From positions 1-22,477 of the forward strand of contig DASUZD010000121.1 of the NCBI GenBank assembly GCA_036377055.1: a DNA stretch of 22,477 nucleotides. Reading direction: 5' to 3'. The notes beneath the pieces are model-generated. The model worked only from the letters and a program-made list of their open reading frames with translations, was not told where the DNA came from and ran no database searches. The translations under genes and the position numbers were made by a program. Below are positions 20,659-22,477 of the stretch, in pieces (position 1 is the stretch's first letter; every line of letters begins with the position of its first letter). The DNA comes from DASUZD01 sp036377055 (GTDB lineage Bacteria > Actinomycetota > Thermoleophilia > Gaiellales > Gaiellaceae).

Positions 20659-22171
20659 CTCCGTCGACCGGCTTGCGGCGAGGGTCGCCGAGGTCTCGGG
20701 CATTCCCGTCGAGCTCGAGCGGCCGACCGATCCGGCGCACGGCGACTACGCGACGAACGCAGCGTTGCGGGCCGCGCCCACGCAGCGGCGCCCGCCGCGG
20801 GAGGTTGCGGCCGACATCGCGCGCGCGGCCGAGACCCTGCCCGACGTGGAGCGGGCGGAGGTCGCGGGCCCGGGCTTCGTCAACCTCTTCCTCGGCCCCG
20901 CGTGGTTCGGGGCCGCCCTCGCCGAGCTGCTCGCGGCGGGGAGGAGCTACGGCGGCGGCTCGGCGGCGACCCCCGAGCGCGTCCAGGTCGAGCTCGTCTC
21001 CGCGAATCCCACCGGGCCGGTGACGGTCGCCTCGGCGCGGAACGGCGCCTACGGCGACTCGGTCGCGCGCCTGCTCGAGTTCGCCGGCCACACGGTCGAG
21101 CGCGAGTATTACTACAACGACGCGGGCGCGCAGATGGACCGGTTTCGGGAGTCGGTCGAGGCCTTCCGCCGCGGGGAGGAGCCGCCGGAGGAGGGCTACC
21201 ACGGCGGGTACGTCCGCGAGCTCGCGCGGCTCGAGGGCGATCCCGTTCCCGAGATGCTGCACCGGATCGAGGCGACGCTCGAGCGCTTCCGCGTCCACTT
21301 CGACTCCTGGGCGCGGCAGAGCGAGCTGGAGAAGCGGCTGCCCGAGCTCCTGCCGCGGATCGACACGTACGAGCGGGACGGCGCGCTCTGGGGTCGCTCG
21401 TCGGCGTACGGGGACGACGACGACCACGTGCTCGTGCGCTCGCCCGAGCGCGGCGGCATGCCGACCTACCGCGCCGCCGACATCGTCTACCTCGAGGACA
21501 AGCTCTCCCGCGGCTTCGACCGCGCGATCTACGTCCTCGGCGCCGACCACCACGGCGCCGCGAAGTGGTACCCGGCCGTCGCGCGGATGCTCGGCCACGA
21601 CCCGGACCGCGTCGAGGTGCTCCTCTACCAGCTCGTCCACCTGATCCGCGGCGGCGAGCAGAAGAAGATCTCGAAGCGGCGCGGGGACGTCGTCTTCCTC
21701 GACGAGTTCATGGACGAGATCGGCGTCGACGCTGCCCGCTGGTACCTCGTCTCGCGCGGACCCGACCAGACGATCGACATCGACGTCGACCTCGCCGCCG
21801 AGCGCTCGCAGAAGAACCCCGTCTACTACGTGCAGTACGCGCACGCGCGGATCGCGGGGATTCTGCGGAACGCCGGCGACGCCGAGGTTGGCGCGGAGCC
21901 GCCGCCGGAGCTCGCGGAGGAGGAGCGCGCGCTCGTCAAGCGGCTCGCCGAGTTCCCCGGCGTCGTCGCCGAGGCGACCGAGCGCCGCGGCCCGCACGCC
22001 ATCCCGACGTACGCGATCCGCGTCGCCGACGACTTCCACCGCTTCTACCACGAGCACCGTGTGCTCGAGAGCGAAGCGCAGGCCTTCCGGCTCGGCCTCG
22101 TGAGCGCGACGCAGAGCCTGATCGCCCGCTCGCTCGACCTAATCGGGGTCGAAGCGCCGGAGCGGATGTAG
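20648..22171 (+). CDS. argS: Arginyl-tRNA synthetase
   Basis: ArgRS charges tRNA-Arg with arginine using ATP. The 507-aa product has the N-terminal Add-1 domain (ERPTDPAHGDYATNAAL, GPGFVNLFL), the class I catalytic core starting VELVSANPTGPVTVASARNGAYGD (114-137), REYYYNDAGAQMDRF, DIVYLEDKL, YVLGADHHGAAKWYP, a KISKR motif in GGEQKKISKRRGD, and the C-terminal anticodon-binding helices (PVYYVQYAHARIAGIL, DDFHRFYHEHRVL, AQSLIARSLDLIGV-type end). The HIGH motif, normally HVGH after PTGPL, is replaced by TVAS (126-129). The TTG start at 20648 lies inside the channel gene and matches where homology begins. It is somewhat shorter than the 550-580 aa common in bacteria. Family assignment is certain; activity without the HIGH histidines is an open question. 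Confidence 0.93.
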   Translation: MPANSVDRLAARVAEVSGIPVELERPTDPAHGDYATNAALRAAPTQRRPPREVAADIARAAETLPDVERAEVAGPGFVNLFLGPAWFGAALAELLAAGRSYGGGSAATPERVQVELVSANPTGPVTVASARNGAYGDSVARLLEFAGHTVEREYYYNDAGAQMDRFRESVEAFRRGEEPPEEGYHGGYVRELARLEGDPVPEMLHRIEATLERFRVHFDSWARQSELEKRLPELLPRIDTYERDGALWGRSSAYGDDDDHVLVRSPERGGMPTYRAADIVYLEDKLSRGFDRAIYVLGADHHGAAKWYPAVARMLGHDPDRVEVLLYQLVHLIRGGEQKKISKRRGDVVFLDEFMDEIGVDAARWYLVSRGPDQTIDIDVDLAAERSQKNPVYYVQYAHARIAGILRNAGDAEVGAEPPPELAEEERALVKRLAEFPGVVAEATERRGPHAIPTYAIRVADDFHRFYHEHRVLESEAQAFRLGLVSATQSLIARSLDLIGVEAPERM

Positions 22172-22174
22172 CAT
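22169..22174 (+). promoter_or_regulatory. -10 box (TAGCAT) for glpX
   Basis: TAGCAT, which includes the argS stop codon, ends 7 nt before the glpX GTG. The spacing is the same as at the other apparently leaderless starts in this window. Confidence 0.35.
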
Positions 22175-22181
22175 CCCCGCC

Positions 22182-22477
22182 GTGACGCGGACGGCCCCCG
22201 CGGATTCGTCAGCCGGCACGCGAGCGCCCGACCGCAACCTCGCGCTCGAGCTTGTGCGCGTGACGGAGGCGGCCGCGATGGCGGCCGGACGCTGGGTGGG
22301 CCGGGGAGACAAGACCGCCGCCGACCAGGCCGCTGTGGACGCGATGCGGCTGATGCTCGACACGGTCGCGATGAACGGCGTCGTCGTCATCGGCGAGGGG
22401 GAGAAGGACGAGGCGCCGATGCTCTTCAACGGCGAGGAGGTCGGGAACGGCACCGGTCCGGAGGTCGACGTCGCGGT
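22182..22477 (+). CDS. glpX: Class II fructose-1,6-bisphosphatase, 5' part only
   Basis: The first 98 codons are present and the rest lies beyond the window. After a disordered leader of about 18 residues (TRTAPADSSAGTRAPDRN) come the GlpX hallmarks: LALELVRVTEAAAMAAGRWVGRGDK, ADQAAVDAMRLML and VVVIGEGEKDEAPMLFNGEEVGNG, where the E-G-E-K-D-E residues bind the catalytic metal. The enzyme dephosphorylates fructose 1,6-bisphosphate in gluconeogenesis. The GTG start is 10 nt after the argS stop. Its position 7 kb from gpmI puts a gluconeogenic gene near the glycolytic block. Confidence 0.92.
   Translation, partial: MTRTAPADSSAGTRAPDRNLALELVRVTEAAAMAAGRWVGRGDKTAADQAAVDAMRLMLDTVAMNGVVVIGEGEKDEAPMLFNGEEVGNGTGPEVDVA

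Overview
The window is very GC-rich and densely coded, with frequent GTG, TTG and apparently CTG starts. It reads as chromosome of an actinobacterium, and whiA next to a gap-pgk-tpiA glycolytic block supports this. The protein style (an RTX-like leader on an Asp-box propeller, a PknB-like kinase with a short tail and no PASTA repeats) makes class Thermoleophilia (Gaiellales/Solirubrobacterales) my best guess. That placement is an inference, not a database result. I saw no tRNA, rRNA, CRISPR array, transposase or phage gene.

Layout. Bases 1-1362 (-) hold a secreted clan GH-A glycoside hydrolase cut by the window edge. uvrC and a cysteine-dioxygenase-like cupin follow (+, 1.44-3.89 kb), then a convergent gap with two 46-bp repeats. 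A minus-strand operon covers 4.07-7.81 kb: P5C dehydrogenase, an Asp-box beta-propeller and a small secreted protein. ogt and whiA (+) overlap at 7.84-9.20 kb. A 400-bp non-coding stretch (9.20-9.60 kb) is packed with palindromes and two tandem structured repeats. It is followed by a small secreted protein, gap, pgk, tpiA, gpmI and an ECF-type sigma factor, with a CDF metal transporter on the opposite strand between pgk and tpiA. A 171-bp near-palindrome separates the sigma gene from a minus-strand operon: metallophosphoesterase, Pro-rich lipoprotein, Ser/Thr kinase. The last part holds an M48/Ste24-like membrane protease, a DUF3467 protein, a two-TM RCK channel, argS and the start of glpX.

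How it works together. gap, pgk, tpiA and gpmI cover triose-phosphate to 2-phosphoglycerate, and glpX adds the gluconeogenic FBPase step. uvrC and ogt are DNA-repair genes. In Streptomyces-type genomes uvrC, rapZ, yvcK, whiA and gap are near neighbours. Here rapZ and yvcK are absent from the interval and unrelated genes fill it.

Most notable: the 171-bp palindrome whose ends carry the stop codons of both flanking genes; the tandem ~99-bp elements with paired changes in both hairpin arms; an arginyl-tRNA synthetase lacking the HIGH histidines; a two-TM channel lacking a TVGYGD filter; a PGK shortened by about 25 residues; and many TANNNT -10 boxes 6-9 nt before start codons, suggesting widespread leaderless transcription.
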